This document shows positions 46,135-55,981 of a DNA stretch of 64,000 nucleotides, piece after piece. The notes beneath the pieces were generated by a model. It saw only the letters and a list, made by a program, of their open reading frames with translations. It was not told where the DNA came from and made no database searches. The stretch is taken from the NCBI RefSeq assembly GCF_000775915.1, contig NZ_BBLT01000001.1:434001-498000 (forward strand), in the 5' to 3' direction. How positions within the stretch are numbered: the first letter of the stretch is position 1; every line of letters begins with the position of its first letter. The translations under genes were made by a program, and so were the position numbers. This DNA is from Sporocytophaga myxococcoides. GTDB taxonomy: Bacteria > Bacteroidota > Bacteroidia > Cytophagales > Cytophagaceae.

Positions 46135-48507
46135 ATGGTAAAAAGATTAATTTTCAGTGTTGTTATTTTGTTTTTTGTTTCCCTGAATTTAAGTTATGGA
46201 CAAGAAACATATACGCTTAGTGGCTCAGTCAAAGATTCGGCCAACGGAGAGGCAATGATAGGGGCCGTAGTAACAGTTAAGGAAATCAAGGCCGGTACTG
46301 CTACAGATATCAAGGGAGATTTTTCTTTAAAAGTCCCTCCGGGAAAATATACGGTTGAAATCAATTTCGTTGGTTATGGCACTGTTTCCCAAACTATTGT
46401 TGTGAAAGAGGATACCAAAATGTCCTTCAACATGAAGGAACAGATGTTGAAAGAGGTTGTTGTAACAGGAGAGCGTCCGGATGCTCAGGTGAAGAACCTG
46501 GAGATGGGAACTCAAAAGCTGGACATGAAACAAATAAATGCTATCCCGCCTTTGCTTGGAGAGGTAGATGTCATAAGAAGTATTCAGCTGTTACCTGGAG
46601 TATCAACCGTTGGAGAAGGTGCTTCCGGTTTTAACGTCAGAGGAGGAGCTGTAGACCAAAACCTTATATTGCTTGATGACGCTCCGATATACAATTCCTC
46701 TCACATGTTCGGATTTTTCTCTGTGTTCAATCCTGATATGGTAAAGGATATCAAACTATCCAAAGCAGCCATACCGGCTCAATATGGAGGCCGTTTGTCT
46801 TCCGTACTTGATGTGAAAATGAAAGAAGGAAATCCAGAAAAGATTGGAGTTCAGGGAGGAATTAGTACGATCTTCAGTCGTCTCACAGTTGGTGGACCAA
46901 TTAAAAAAAATAAAGCATCGTTTATTATAGCAGGAAGAAGATCTTACGCCGACGTGCTGGCCAGGCCTTTCCTTACCAAAGCCTTCAAGGATGCCCAGCT
47001 TTATTTTTATGACCTGACTCTTAAAGCCAATTACACTATAAATAACAGAAACCGCCTATATCTGTCAGGATACATGGGAAGAGATGTATTTTCAGTTCCG
47101 GGAGCTTATTTCGGATGGGGGAATTCTACAGCTTCGCTGCGCTGGAACCATCTTTTCAGTGACAAATTACTTATGAATCTGATAGGATATTACAGCAACT
47201 ATAATTATCGTCTGGAATTCGGGGAAAATATGACGGAAGATTCCTTTAAGTGGACGGCTAAAATTTTAAACTACAGTGTTAAGCCTGAGTTTACATTTTA
47301 TTTGAACAGCAACAATACAGTTACCTTCGGTGGTCAGGCCATATATTATACTTTTGTTCCAAGCTCAGGAATTTTTTATTCAGGTGGTAACAGAAGAGAT
47401 ATCAGTCTTCCGGACAAATATGCAACGGAAAATGCTCTTTATATTGCCAATGAACAGAAACTGACATCAAGAATAACGCTTCAATATGGTTTGAGATACT
47501 CTTTCTTTAATTATCTGGGTTCTGGTACTGCCTACTATTATGATTCGACAGCAGGGAATTATGTCAGAAACCCTGTAAACATGGAACAATTTGGCGGCGG
47601 AAAAACCATTAAAGCATATACGCAGCCGGAGCCAAGGATAGCAGTAAATTATTCCCTGTCAGAAAATTCATCTGTTAAAGCCAGCTACAACAGAATGGCA
47701 CAGTATATACACCTAATTTCAAATACTACGGCTTCTGTTCCTCTGGACGTATATCTTCCAAGTACAAACAATATTAAACCTCAGTTATCTGATCAGTACT
47801 CTTTAGGGTATTTCAGAAATATAGGTAAAAAGCAAAATATTGAAACTTCAGCCGAGATTTTTTATAAAGACATGTTGAACCAACTGGATTATATAGATGG
47901 GGCTAATCTGTTCTTTAATCCAAATCTTGAGGGTGAAGTCATTCCCGGTACAGCCAGAGCTTATGGACTTGAATTATTCGTTAAAAAGAAAGAAGGACGT
48001 TTTAATGGCTGGATCAGCTATACGCTTTCCAAATCTGAAAGAAGAGTGAACGGGATTAATAAGAATAACTGGTATCCGAACAGGTACGATAGAAGGCATA
48101 ATCTGAGTGTTGTCGGTATATATGAACTTTCCAAACGAGTGAGCCTTAGCGGTACATTTGTATATGCATCAGGTACTCCGTTTACATTCGCAACAGACAA
48201 GATGGTAGTGCAGGGAGTTACGGTTCCTTTTAATCCGGGAGGACCAAGAAACAACTACAGATTGCCGGATTATCACCGTCTTGATGTGGCAGCAACTCTT
48301 AAGAGCAAAGAAAAAATTCGTAAGTCTAAAATCTTCGGTAATTACAATTGGGATCTGGTATTTACGGTATATAACCTTTATTCCCGACGCAATGCATTTG
48401 CTATTATGCCGCGACAAAACGAGGATAATCGTCAGATAAGCGAAGCTGTACGTTTCTCTATTTTCGGATCTTTTGTTCCTGCAATTACATATAACTTCAA
48501 ATTTTAA
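46135..48507 (+). CDS. TonB-dependent receptor with carboxypeptidase-like N-terminal domain
   Basis: The protein (790 residues from Met at 46135) has a signal peptide (VKRLIFSVVILFFVSLNLSYGQ). A CarboxypepD_reg-like beta domain follows (SGSVKDSANGEAMIGAVVTV; DFSLKVPPGKYTVEINFVGY), then a plug domain (LLPGVSTVGEGASGFNVRGG, LLDDAPIYNSSHMFGFFSVF) and a beta-barrel ending in PAITYNFKF with terminal Phe. An earlier ATG at 46099 exists, but the later one puts the signal peptide at the start. It belongs to the receptors usually paired with a DUF4249 lipoprotein, here four bases downstream. It imports an unknown ligand across the outer membrane using TonB energy; the pairing does not show which. Confidence 0.9.
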   Translation: MVKRLIFSVVILFFVSLNLSYGQETYTLSGSVKDSANGEAMIGAVVTVKEIKAGTATDIKGDFSLKVPPGKYTVEINFVGYGTVSQTIVVKEDTKMSFNMKEQMLKEVVVTGERPDAQVKNLEMGTQKLDMKQINAIPPLLGEVDVIRSIQLLPGVSTVGEGASGFNVRGGAVDQNLILLDDAPIYNSSHMFGFFSVFNPDMVKDIKLSKAAIPAQYGGRLSSVLDVKMKEGNPEKIGVQGGISTIFSRLTVGGPIKKNKASFIIAGRRSYADVLARPFLTKAFKDAQLYFYDLTLKANYTINNRNRLYLSGYMGRDVFSVPGAYFGWGNSTASLRWNHLFSDKLLMNLIGYYSNYNYRLEFGENMTEDSFKWTAKILNYSVKPEFTFYLNSNNTVTFGGQAIYYTFVPSSGIFYSGGNRRDISLPDKYATENALYIANEQKLTSRITLQYGLRYSFFNYLGSGTAYYYDSTAGNYVRNPVNMEQFGGGKTIKAYTQPEPRIAVNYSLSENSSVKASYNRMAQYIHLISNTTASVPLDVYLPSTNNIKPQLSDQYSLGYFRNIGKKQNIETSAEIFYKDMLNQLDYIDGANLFFNPNLEGEVIPGTARAYGLELFVKKKEGRFNGWISYTLSKSERRVNGINKNNWYPNRYDRRHNLSVVGIYELSKRVSLSGTFVYASGTPFTFATDKMVVQGVTVPFNPGGPRNNYRLPDYHRLDVAATLKSKEKIRKSKIFGNYNWDLVFTVYNLYSRRNAFAIMPRQNEDNRQISEAVRFSIFGSFVPAITYNFKF

Positions 48508-48511
48508 AAGA

Positions 48512-49438
48512 ATGAAAAATAAGGTTTTATTATTTTTATTACTTATAGGGCTTGCAGCGTGTGAGGATAAAGTTGATTTAAGTAAAACACTTAAATCTGG
48601 GAAGCCTGCTTTAGTAGTGGATGCTTTTATAACGGATCTTCCCGAAAAACAAACGATATATCTTTCAAGTACTCAATATTATTTTGACAATTCCGGACCT
48701 AAAAAAATAAGTGGAGCAACTGTTAAAGTATTGGATCAGACAACTCAGAAAGAGTATGTGTTTACGGAAGCTGGGGCAGGAGTATATGTTTCGCAGGTAC
48801 GAGGAGATTCAATGCTGATTGTTGACCATTCTTACCGATTGTTAATAGAATTTGAAGGGCAAACGTATTCGGCTTATTCTTTGATGACAAGAGTTCCTCC
48901 GGTTGATTCGGTCTTTTTTGATCCTATAAAGGATATTAATGATGAAATCATACCCGGAAAGTATCAGGCAGAATACAGAGCAATAGATCCGGCAGGTTTG
49001 GGCGATAATGTATGGATCAGAAGTTATAAAAATGATGTCAGAAATACTGATGCCGACAGAATTGCTATTGCTTATGATGGAGGTTTAAGTGAGTCAGCAG
49101 GTGCAGATGGTCTTATGTATATCTATCCTTTAAGACGATTTCCTGTGAACGATAATGGAGGGGATGAAAATGATCAATGGCTGGATGGCCAAAAGTTTAT
49201 GGTTGAATTGTTTTCCGTTACTAAAGATGCTGCCTTTTTTCTGCAATCTGTAGCTTCTCAGGCTTCACTTGGAGGCGGCGGACCTTTAGGAGCTTTATTT
49301 TCTCCTCCACCAGCCAACGTTCCAACCAATATTGTTAATATTACATCAAAGGATAATGAGGCTGTAGGCTTTTTCTGTACCTCTGCCGTTTCGAGAGCAG
49401 AGACTATTGTACCAAACTCATACGGCCGTATTAAATAA
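48512..49438 (+). CDS. DUF4249-family lipoprotein
   Basis: The 308-residue protein starts MKNKVLLFLLLIGLAAC, a lipoprotein signal peptide with lipobox LAAC, so it is anchored by the lipidated cysteine. The body is beta-rich and has DUF4249 features: LVVDAFITDLPEKQTIYLSS near the start, GATVKVLDQTTQKEYVF, and a Ser/Gly/Pro-rich end that includes NIVNITSKDNEAVGFF. DUF4249 proteins are companions of TonB receptors in Bacteroidota. It follows the receptor gene by four bases and ends before a strong terminator, so the two form an operon. Exact function unknown. Confidence 0.85.
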   Translation: MKNKVLLFLLLIGLAACEDKVDLSKTLKSGKPALVVDAFITDLPEKQTIYLSSTQYYFDNSGPKKISGATVKVLDQTTQKEYVFTEAGAGVYVSQVRGDSMLIVDHSYRLLIEFEGQTYSAYSLMTRVPPVDSVFFDPIKDINDEIIPGKYQAEYRAIDPAGLGDNVWIRSYKNDVRNTDADRIAIAYDGGLSESAGADGLMYIYPLRRFPVNDNGGDENDQWLDGQKFMVELFSVTKDAAFFLQSVASQASLGGGGPLGALFSPPPANVPTNIVNITSKDNEAVGFFCTSAVSRAETIVPNSYGRIK

Positions 49439-49444
49439 TATAGC

Positions 49445-49480
49445 AGCCATACTTTTGTTCACGCATAAGTATGGCTTTTA
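49445..49480 (+). terminator. Intrinsic terminator of the TonB/DUF4249 operon
   Basis: AGCCATACTT (49445-49454) pairs exactly with AAGTATGGCT (49467-49476), loop of 12 bases, followed by TTTT and further T-rich sequence. It begins six bases after the DUF4249 stop codon. Confidence 0.85.
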
Positions 49481-49656
49481 AATTCCTTTTTATTCTTTTT
49501 ATTTTTTCTCCTTAAGAGAATATTTTGAGTAATTAAAAATACACTCTCCTGTTTTGGGAATAATAATGGAAATTTTGGTCTAATTGGGATAACCTATTTG
49601 CGCATAAGGGTTAATTATATACTTTACTAGTTTTTATTTTTTATAGAAGGAATAAG

Positions 49657-51273
49657 TTAATCATGCTGACGTCCTTTTATTAATGGAAGTAAAGTCAATA
49701 TAAGGACATAGAGAAAGCAAACAATACTTGCAGATCTTAGAGAAAGTATAAAGAAATTACCAAATGCTCCAGATTGATTGGTTCGTGAATCTCCTATAAG
49801 GAGTATGTTTTTTAATGATAGACTAAAAGCTTCTTTGATTGTAAAGGTTTTTCCGAAGTTAATAGTATCCATTAGATAAAATCCTAATGTTCCATATAAT
49901 ATTATTACAATAAATAAGAATAACGGAAACTTAAAATCTCTTTTGAAATCAGAAAGATTGGTTTGTAAAGTATAGTTTCTTTCGGTGTATAATAGTATTA
50001 TGATGATCAGAAATGAAACTATCGAGTATTCATAATACCCGCCTTTGGTCAGATGTGCTATAGAGGATATAAAAGCTCCAAGAAGGGCAATGTACCATGC
50101 AGTTCTGTAACCTTGCCACAGATAAATAGAATTGATAATTAATATAGCGCCTGTCACATATTGTACATAGGTTGATGTATAAAAAAGTTCATTAGAAATC
50201 ATGTCCCTGATTACATTGAAATGTATGAAATCTGCGGGAATTAGTAAGGTCAGGATATTAAGCATTCCTAACAAGAGGCAAACCAAGGCCGGTAATATTT
50301 TCAGAAATAAACTGTCTTTATACAATAGATATGAAAAGACAGAATAAAGCAAAGGAGTCCAGAAGCTAAATAATCTGTAGATAAGCGCTGTTAATAAAGC
50401 ATGGGCCGGCGATAACCCATATTGCTTAAATAAATAAGTAAGTGCAGCTTCAATTGCTCCCAGTCCATTCATAAATGGAGAGATCATAGAGATGAAAAAA
50501 ACAACGACATACGAGAGAAAAGCCATAGCCAGACTTCCTTTTCCTGATATAGCTTTCATTGCAGAGAAAGCAAAGTAAATGCCTGTAAAGTCAAGAAGAG
50601 CAGAAGTTAAGAAGGTGTAGATCAGAAATTTTGTTGAGAATTTTTCAAGATTTATCTCGTCTAATCTCTCTGACAAGGTGGGGTAATTCTTTTTAATTAA
50701 TGTATAAGCTCTGCCGTGTTTTTTATAGGAGGAAAAAGTAATTACCAGTATTGCAAGTATAATGATTACCGGAATGACAATAAGAGGGTTTATAAGATTA
50801 TCTTTTTCTGTCAGTGATGTGATCAGTATTGCAGGAATTGAAAATAAGAAGATTGAGGTGCAACTCGTGAACATGTATATGGATGATCCGAAAATTAATA
50901 CGGGTCTGGATATATTTTGAGATTCTGTTTCCTTGGTTGAGAAAGCCAAAGATGTAACTCCACCAGCAGGTAGGATGACACTGATTAAGAATCGCTTTAA
51001 ATAGAGTATGACCATGCTGAAATATCCTGGATAGCATCGTATGGTTCTGAAGCTGAAAAAGTATAATAGTCCCTGCAAAAGTACATAAACTACACTTGTT
51101 AATAATCCGGTAATGATCCAAAATGTATGAGCCTTTTCTAGTGCAGAAGATATTTCTTTGATCTCATTTCCGGATTTGGCAAAAAAAATGACAGCAAAGA
51201 AAAAGCAAAGAAGTCCTAATAGTATTTGCCAGTATGATCTTATCCAGGATTTGATTTTTTTTAACAAACTCAT
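49657..51273 (-). CDS. MprF-like flippase-domain membrane protein
   Basis: The 538-residue protein has about 13-14 membrane helices. The first ~320 residues match the UPF0104/lysylphosphatidylglycerol synthase transmembrane domain: LKRFLISVILPAGGVTSLAF, then VFFISMISPFMNGLGAIEAALTYLF, a conserved segment of that family (usually P-x-G-x-G/A-x-x-E). The cytoplasmic aminoacyl-transferase domain of full MprF is absent. Such stand-alone membrane domains may flip lipids, as the MprF N-terminal part does. It is monocistronic; its stop lies about 180 bases from the TonB/DUF4249 terminator. Lipid substrate unknown. Confidence 0.75.
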   Translation of the reverse strand: MSLLKKIKSWIRSYWQILLGLLCFFFAVIFFAKSGNEIKEISSALEKAHTFWIITGLLTSVVYVLLQGLLYFFSFRTIRCYPGYFSMVILYLKRFLISVILPAGGVTSLAFSTKETESQNISRPVLIFGSSIYMFTSCTSIFLFSIPAILITSLTEKDNLINPLIVIPVIIILAILVITFSSYKKHGRAYTLIKKNYPTLSERLDEINLEKFSTKFLIYTFLTSALLDFTGIYFAFSAMKAISGKGSLAMAFLSYVVVFFISMISPFMNGLGAIEAALTYLFKQYGLSPAHALLTALIYRLFSFWTPLLYSVFSYLLYKDSLFLKILPALVCLLLGMLNILTLLIPADFIHFNVIRDMISNELFYTSTYVQYVTGAILIINSIYLWQGYRTAWYIALLGAFISSIAHLTKGGYYEYSIVSFLIIIILLYTERNYTLQTNLSDFKRDFKFPLFLFIVIILYGTLGFYLMDTINFGKTFTIKEAFSLSLKNILLIGDSRTNQSGAFGNFFILSLRSASIVCFLYVLILTLLPLIKGRQHD

Positions 51274-51454
51274 AACAAAAGAAAACCTGACTAAGAATAG
51301 AATGTTTTCTTTATGAGAATAAAAAATAATTGGAATTGAATAAGGTACTGCTTTAAGTTGTTGAATAACGTCAGTGTCTAAACTTTAACCTCTTGGGCTC
51401 CTGTCGGTTTTGTTGGTGTTTGAATTTAAATTATGTCGGGAAGTTTTTCAGTTT

Positions 51455-51476
51455 ATTTTTCAATCTATTGAAAAAT
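51455..51476. promoter_or_regulatory. Perfect 10-bp inverted repeat upstream of the TetR gene
   Basis: ATTTTTCAAT (51455-51464) and ATTGAAAAAT (51467-51476) are perfect arms around two bases. It lies in the 307-base gap between the divergent MprF-like and TetR genes and may be a second operator or part of a promoter. Confidence 0.4.
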
Positions 51477-51501
51477 ATAAAAAGTAGTGATTTTGAACAA
51501 G

Positions 51502-51545
51502 TTTAAACAACTTTTTTAATCATTTGATTAAAAAAGTTGTTTAAA
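51502..51545. promoter_or_regulatory. 44-bp perfect palindrome, likely TetR operator
   Basis: A 21-base arm (51502-51522, starting TTTAAACAACTTTTTTAATC) is repeated in exact inverse at 51525-51545 with two bases between. It ends 35 bases before the preferred TetR start at 51581. Long palindromes beside TetR genes are usually self-regulatory operators. It has no following T-run and lies 5' of a gene, so a terminator is unlikely. Confidence 0.7.
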
Positions 51546-51580
51546 TGAGTGATTGTATTTTATTTGCAAAGAGGAATGAT

Positions 51581-52201
51581 ATGGCAAAAAAGAAAGAAAA
51601 AGAAATGGAAGCTGATTTTTCAGCTGAAGAGCGGTTGAAGGAAGCAGCCATAAAAGTCTTTACTCAGAAAGGTTATGCTGCAACCAGAACAAGAGACATT
51701 GCAAAGGAGGCCGGGCTCAACCTTGCTTTACTTAATTATTATTTCAGAAGCAAAGAAAAGTTATTTGAGATCATTATGATGGAAAAGCTGCAGCAGCTGT
51801 TTGAAATCATTATACCATTGGCAAATGACCCCTCCACAAGCCTAGATAAAAAGCTGACAGCAATCGCTTCGGAATATATAGATATGCTATCTGTAAACGA
51901 AAATTTGCCGTTGTTTATTCTTCATGAAATCAGAAGTAATCCTGAAAGATTTGTAAGTAAAATGCAGGTAACAAAAATATTTTCTGATTCTGTAATGATA
52001 AAGCAGATAAGGGAAAGAAGGTCTGATATAAACCCAATTCATTTTGTTATTAATATTCTTGGGATGGTTGTTTTTCCTTTCATTGCAAAGCCAATACTTT
52101 TTTCTTCTGGTCAGGTTGATGATAAAGCTTTTGGAGTACTTATCAACGAAAGAAAGAAACTGATCCCCTTATGGGTAAAGGCAATTTTGAAAGCAAAATA
52201 G
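51581..52201 (+). CDS. TetR-family transcriptional regulator
   Basis: The protein (206 residues from Met at 51581) has the TetR N-terminal HTH: RLKEAAIKVFTQKGYAATRT, then RDIAKEAGLNLALLNYYFRS and KEKLFEIIM. The C-terminal ligand domain is of the CecR/YbiH-like sort. An upstream ATG at 51545 would start inside the long palindrome, so the later start, which leaves the palindrome in the promoter, is preferred. Directly downstream is a YbhGFSR-like exporter set, just as E. coli CecR controls ybhGFSR. It probably represses this operon and responds to an exported compound. Confidence 0.88.
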   Translation: MAKKKEKEMEADFSAEERLKEAAIKVFTQKGYAATRTRDIAKEAGLNLALLNYYFRSKEKLFEIIMMEKLQQLFEIIIPLANDPSTSLDKKLTAIASEYIDMLSVNENLPLFILHEIRSNPERFVSKMQVTKIFSDSVMIKQIRERRSDINPIHFVINILGMVVFPFIAKPILFSSGQVDDKAFGVLINERKKLIPLWVKAILKAK

Positions 52202-52258
52202 TGAGATATGCATTACATTCGGATATGTTTCCTCTTTTGAGATTATAATAATGGATTT

Positions 52259-53167
52259 ATGACAAGTAATATGAATACAGTAATCAAGTATTTTGGGGGA
52301 TGTTTAATAGTTATTATCCTATTGTCCTGTTCCAAACAGACGTCCTATGATGCTACAGGTACTTTTGAAGCAGTTGAAACAATTATTTCTTCAGAAGGAA
52401 ATGGAGTTATAAAGGAATTTGAGTTAGAGGAAGGACAGGATTTGAGCCAAGGTCAATATGTCGGATATATAGATACCATTCAGCTTTTCCTCAAAATGAA
52501 ACAACTGGAAGCTCAGATTAAATCCACAATTAGTCAGAAACCTGATATAAGCAGGCAGATAGCTTCTCTGAAGGCCCAGATAAAGGCTGCTGAGAAAGAT
52601 AAGGAAAGGTTTACGGACCTTGCAAAGGAAGATGCTATTCCTCAAAAGCAATTGGATGATATTACAGCTCAGGTTGATGTATTGCACAGGCAGCTGGATG
52701 CTTTGTATTCCTCTCTGAATATTACATCCAAAGGTATTACTCTGCAGGCAGATCCTATTACCATCCAGATAGCACAAGTCGAAGATCAGTTGCGAAAGAG
52801 TATTATTCTAAACCCTGTTAAGGGAACAGTGCTGAGTAAATATGTTGAAGCAAATGAAATCGCATCTGTTGGAAAACCTTTATATAAAATTGCAGATCTC
52901 TCAACTATTATTCTCAGAGCATATATTACAGGGAGTCAGTTGCCTATAGTAAAGCTGAATCAGAAAGTAAAGGTTCTTGTCTACGCAGATAAAGGTTCAT
53001 ACAAAGAATATTCTGGTATGATTGAGTGGATTAGTAGTACAGCAGAATTTACACCAAAGACAATTCAGACAAAGGACGAGCGTGCAAACCTGGTTTATGC
53101 CATAAAGATCAGGGTGAAAAATGACGGATATCTTAAAATAGGCATGTATGGTGAAGTAAAACTTTAG
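52259..53167 (+). CDS. HlyD/YbhG-type membrane-fusion lipoprotein
   Basis: The 302-residue protein has an N-terminal helix ending in a lipobox-like LLSC, a biotinyl-lipoyl-like half motif (EGNGVIKEFELEEGQDLSQGQYVGYID), a long coiled-coil hairpin (about 75-170, KAQIKAAEKDKERFTDLAKE), and the second lipoyl/beta-barrel part (LNPVKGTVLSKYVEANEIASVGKPLYKIADLS). This is the periplasmic adaptor of an ABC-2 type efflux pump. A second start (Met5, 52271) is possible. It precedes the ATPase gene by nine bases. Confidence 0.88.
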   Translation: MTSNMNTVIKYFGGCLIVIILLSCSKQTSYDATGTFEAVETIISSEGNGVIKEFELEEGQDLSQGQYVGYIDTIQLFLKMKQLEAQIKSTISQKPDISRQIASLKAQIKAAEKDKERFTDLAKEDAIPQKQLDDITAQVDVLHRQLDALYSSLNITSKGITLQADPITIQIAQVEDQLRKSIILNPVKGTVLSKYVEANEIASVGKPLYKIADLSTIILRAYITGSQLPIVKLNQKVKVLVYADKGSYKEYSGMIEWISSTAEFTPKTIQTKDERANLVYAIKIRVKNDGYLKIGMYGEVKL

Positions 53168-53176
53168 TGGGATCGT

Positions 53177-54106
53177 ATGTCAGCCATAACAGTAAAAAAT
53201 CTTACCAAAACCTATGAGAAAGGCAAAATCCTTGCCGTAGATAATATTTCATTTGAAGTAGGAAAGGGAGAGTTATTTGGCCTGATAGGTCCTGATGGAG
53301 CAGGAAAAACCAGTATTTTTAGGATGCTCACGACCTTATTGTTGCCTGATAAGGGAAAGGCTTCGGTTGATGGATTTGACGTTGTAAGGGATTTTAAAAA
53401 AATCAGAAATACGGTCGGATATATGCCTGGTAAATTCTCCTTATATCAGGATCTGACAATCGAAGAAAATCTGAATTTTTTTGCCACAGTTTTTAATACT
53501 ACTGTTGAAGAAAATTATTCTTTAATAAAAGATATCTACATACAGATAGAAAAATTTAAAACAAGGAGAGCCGGTAAATTGTCAGGCGGGATGAAACAGA
53601 AGCTGGCTTTATGTTGTGCGCTTATTCATAAACCAACTACATTGTTTCTTGATGAACCCACAACTGGTGTAGATCCTGTATCCCGTAAAGAATTCTGGGA
53701 TATGCTTAAACGCTTGAAGGAACAAGGAATAACAATATTGGTATCAACTCCTTATATGGATGAAGCCAATAGATGCGACAGAATAGCCTTGATTCAAAGC
53801 GGAAAGATTTTATCAATAGACACACCAGCTGCCATTATAAATTCTTTTTCAGAAAAATTATATGCCATAAAAGCAAACAAAATGTATCCTCTTCTTAAGC
53901 TATTGGAATTGTTTCCTCAAAGGAAATCCAGCTATGCTTTTGGAGAATTTGCTCATGCTGTTTTTGATCCGCAGATGGAAGATAATGAATTAATAAAATA
54001 TCTTGAGGAGAGAGGATTAAAACAAATAGAAATAGAAATCATTGAGCCAACAATAGAAGATACTTTTATAAAGTTGTTAAGCCGATACAATCATGCACAA
54101 GAATAA
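53177..54106 (+). CDS. ABC transporter ATPase (YbhF N-half-like)
   Basis: The 309-residue ATPase has Walker A GPDGAGKTS, signature LSGGMKQKLALCCAL and Walker B LFLDEPTTGVDP, followed by ~70 extra C-terminal residues (YAIKANKMYPLLKLLELFPQ...). In E. coli YbhF two ATPase halves are fused; here each half is its own gene. GPDGAGK in place of GxNGAGK is typical of the YbhF first half. It should pair with the next ATPase to drive the two ABC-2 permeases. Confidence 0.88.
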   Translation: MSAITVKNLTKTYEKGKILAVDNISFEVGKGELFGLIGPDGAGKTSIFRMLTTLLLPDKGKASVDGFDVVRDFKKIRNTVGYMPGKFSLYQDLTIEENLNFFATVFNTTVEENYSLIKDIYIQIEKFKTRRAGKLSGGMKQKLALCCALIHKPTTLFLDEPTTGVDPVSRKEFWDMLKRLKEQGITILVSTPYMDEANRCDRIALIQSGKILSIDTPAAIINSFSEKLYAIKANKMYPLLKLLELFPQRKSSYAFGEFAHAVFDPQMEDNELIKYLEERGLKQIEIEIIEPTIEDTFIKLLSRYNHAQE

Positions 54107-54116
54107 ATCTGATGCA

Positions 54117-54854
54117 ATGGAAAAAGTAATAGTTTGCAAAGATCTTACAAAGCGCTTTGGAGATTTTATAGCTGCAAATGAGATTACATTTGATGTATAT
54201 AAAGGAGAGATCTTCGGATTCCTTGGTGCAAACGGTGCTGGTAAAACCACTGCTATCAGGATGTTATGTGGTTTGTCGGTTCCGTCTTCAGGTCATGCGA
54301 TGGTTGCCGGTTATGATGTTTATAAGCAAACTGAAGAGATCAAGAAAAACATCGGCTATATGAGTCAAAAATTTTCTTTATATGAAGATCTTACCATTCT
54401 TGAGAATATAGAATTTTTTGGAGGAATATATGGTCTTACAAGGAAGGAGATTAAAGATAAAGGGAGAAATCTTGTAGAAAAGCTTGATCTTGAGAATGAA
54501 GCTAGAAAGCTGGTTGCTTCTTTACCATTAGGATGGAAACAAAAGTTATCGTTCTCGGTGGCGGTGCTACATGACCCTAAAATCGTTTTTCTTGATGAAC
54601 CTACGGGAGGTGTAGATCCTTTGACACGCAGACAGTTTTGGGATCTGATTTATGAGGCATCAGAGAGAGGCATAACTGTTTTTGTTACGACCCACTATAT
54701 GGACGAGGCTGAGTATTGTGATCGTATCTCTATAATGGTTGACGGAAAAATGGAAGTACTGGACACTCCTTCCAATCTGAAGATAAATTTCAAGGCAACA
54801 TCAATGGACGAAGTGTTTTATCAGCTGGCAAGAAGTGCAAAACGATCAGATTAG
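54117..54854 (+). CDS. ABC transporter ATPase (YbhF C-half-like)
   Basis: The 245-residue ATPase (Met at 54117; an ATG at 54093 would overlap the previous gene by 14 bases) has Walker A GANGAGKTT and Walker B VFLDEPTGGVDP. Its signature reads SLPLGWKQKL in place of LSGGxxQ. This non-standard signature is the one I recall from the second half of YbhF-like fused ATPases, so it is probably normal for the family and not damage. It lies ten bases behind the first ATPase gene and four bases before the permease gene. Confidence 0.88.
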   Translation: MEKVIVCKDLTKRFGDFIAANEITFDVYKGEIFGFLGANGAGKTTAIRMLCGLSVPSSGHAMVAGYDVYKQTEEIKKNIGYMSQKFSLYEDLTILENIEFFGGIYGLTRKEIKDKGRNLVEKLDLENEARKLVASLPLGWKQKLSFSVAVLHDPKIVFLDEPTGGVDPLTRRQFWDLIYEASERGITVFVTTHYMDEAEYCDRISIMVDGKMEVLDTPSNLKINFKATSMDEVFYQLARSAKRSD

Positions 54855-54857
54855 GAG

Positions 54858-55964
54858 ATGAAACAATTTTTAGTATTTGTAAGAAAAGAATTCTATCATG
54901 TACTACGTGATAAGAAGACTTTATTGATTCTATTTGGAATGCCAGTTGTTCAGATACTTTTATTCGGATTTGCTTTGACCAATGAAGTGAAAGATTCTCC
55001 AATAGTAGTGGTGGACTATGCTCGTGATGAGGCTTCTCAGTCTATTATCACCAGATTAGGTGCCAGCCGATATTTTAAGCTTGAAAGAAATGTTTTGTCT
55101 CAAAAGGAATTAATTCAGAGTTTCAGAGATGGGAAGATTAAAGCTGCAGTAGTTTTTCCTGATCATTTTAATGAAAATCTGGAGCATATGAACAAAGCTC
55201 AGATACAGATTCTTGCCGATGCTTCTGATCCCAACACAGCAACTCTGGTTACTAATTACGTGTCAGCGATCGTCAGAGATTATCTATCCGATCGTATGGA
55301 GTTGATGGCGGTTCCATATCAGATTATACCTGAGGTGAGAATGTTATATAATCCTCAATTGCTGGGTGCTCCAAATTTTGTTCCAGGTGTAATGGCATTG
55401 GTCCTGATGCTGGTGTGTGTGATGATGACGGCTATTTCCATTGTGAAAGAAAAGGAAATGGGCACAATGGAGGTTTTGCTTGTTTCGCCCTTTCAGCCTT
55501 TTCTGGTGATTTTATCTAAAGCTATTCCATATATAGCGCTATCTTTGGTCAACCTCGGAGCTATCCTTACCTTAAGCACCTTTTTGCTGGAGCTACCAGT
55601 CAGAGGAAGCCTGATGTTATTAATAGGAGAAAGCACCCTTTTTATTATTTGCTGTTTGAGCCTTGGTATACTTATCTCTATTAAAGCCAAATCTCAGCAA
55701 GTGGCGATGATGATCTCTCTGGTGGGAATGTTTCTGCCTACCGTTTTATTCAGTGGATATATGTTTCCGATAGAGAATATGCCTCTACCTTTGCAGATTA
55801 TATCAAATATTGTTCCTTCAAAGTGGTATTACATTATTGTAAAGTCAGTGATGATTAAAGGAGTAGGGTTTATGTATATCTGGAGAGAGACTTTAGTTCT
55901 TATAGGGATTACAATAGTGTTTCTGTTGATTAGTCTCAAAAGTTTTAAAATCAGATTGGAGTAA
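54858..55964 (+). CDS. ABC-2 type permease (YbhS-like)
   Basis: The 368-residue protein has one N-terminal helix (LLILFGMPVVQILLFGFALT), a periplasmic domain, and five C-terminal helices, with LVLMLVCVMMTAISIVKEKEMGTMEVLLVSP typical of ABC2_membrane_3 proteins. The segment after the N-terminal helix begins NEVKDSPIVVVDYARDEASQ, common in this subfamily. With the following paralogue it probably forms a heterodimeric membrane channel. Confidence 0.88.
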   Translation: MKQFLVFVRKEFYHVLRDKKTLLILFGMPVVQILLFGFALTNEVKDSPIVVVDYARDEASQSIITRLGASRYFKLERNVLSQKELIQSFRDGKIKAAVVFPDHFNENLEHMNKAQIQILADASDPNTATLVTNYVSAIVRDYLSDRMELMAVPYQIIPEVRMLYNPQLLGAPNFVPGVMALVLMLVCVMMTAISIVKEKEMGTMEVLLVSPFQPFLVILSKAIPYIALSLVNLGAILTLSTFLLELPVRGSLMLLIGESTLFIICCLSLGILISIKAKSQQVAMMISLVGMFLPTVLFSGYMFPIENMPLPLQIISNIVPSKWYYIIVKSVMIKGVGFMYIWRETLVLIGITIVFLLISLKSFKIRLE

Positions 55965-55981
55965 AAGATGATAGTCCGGTT

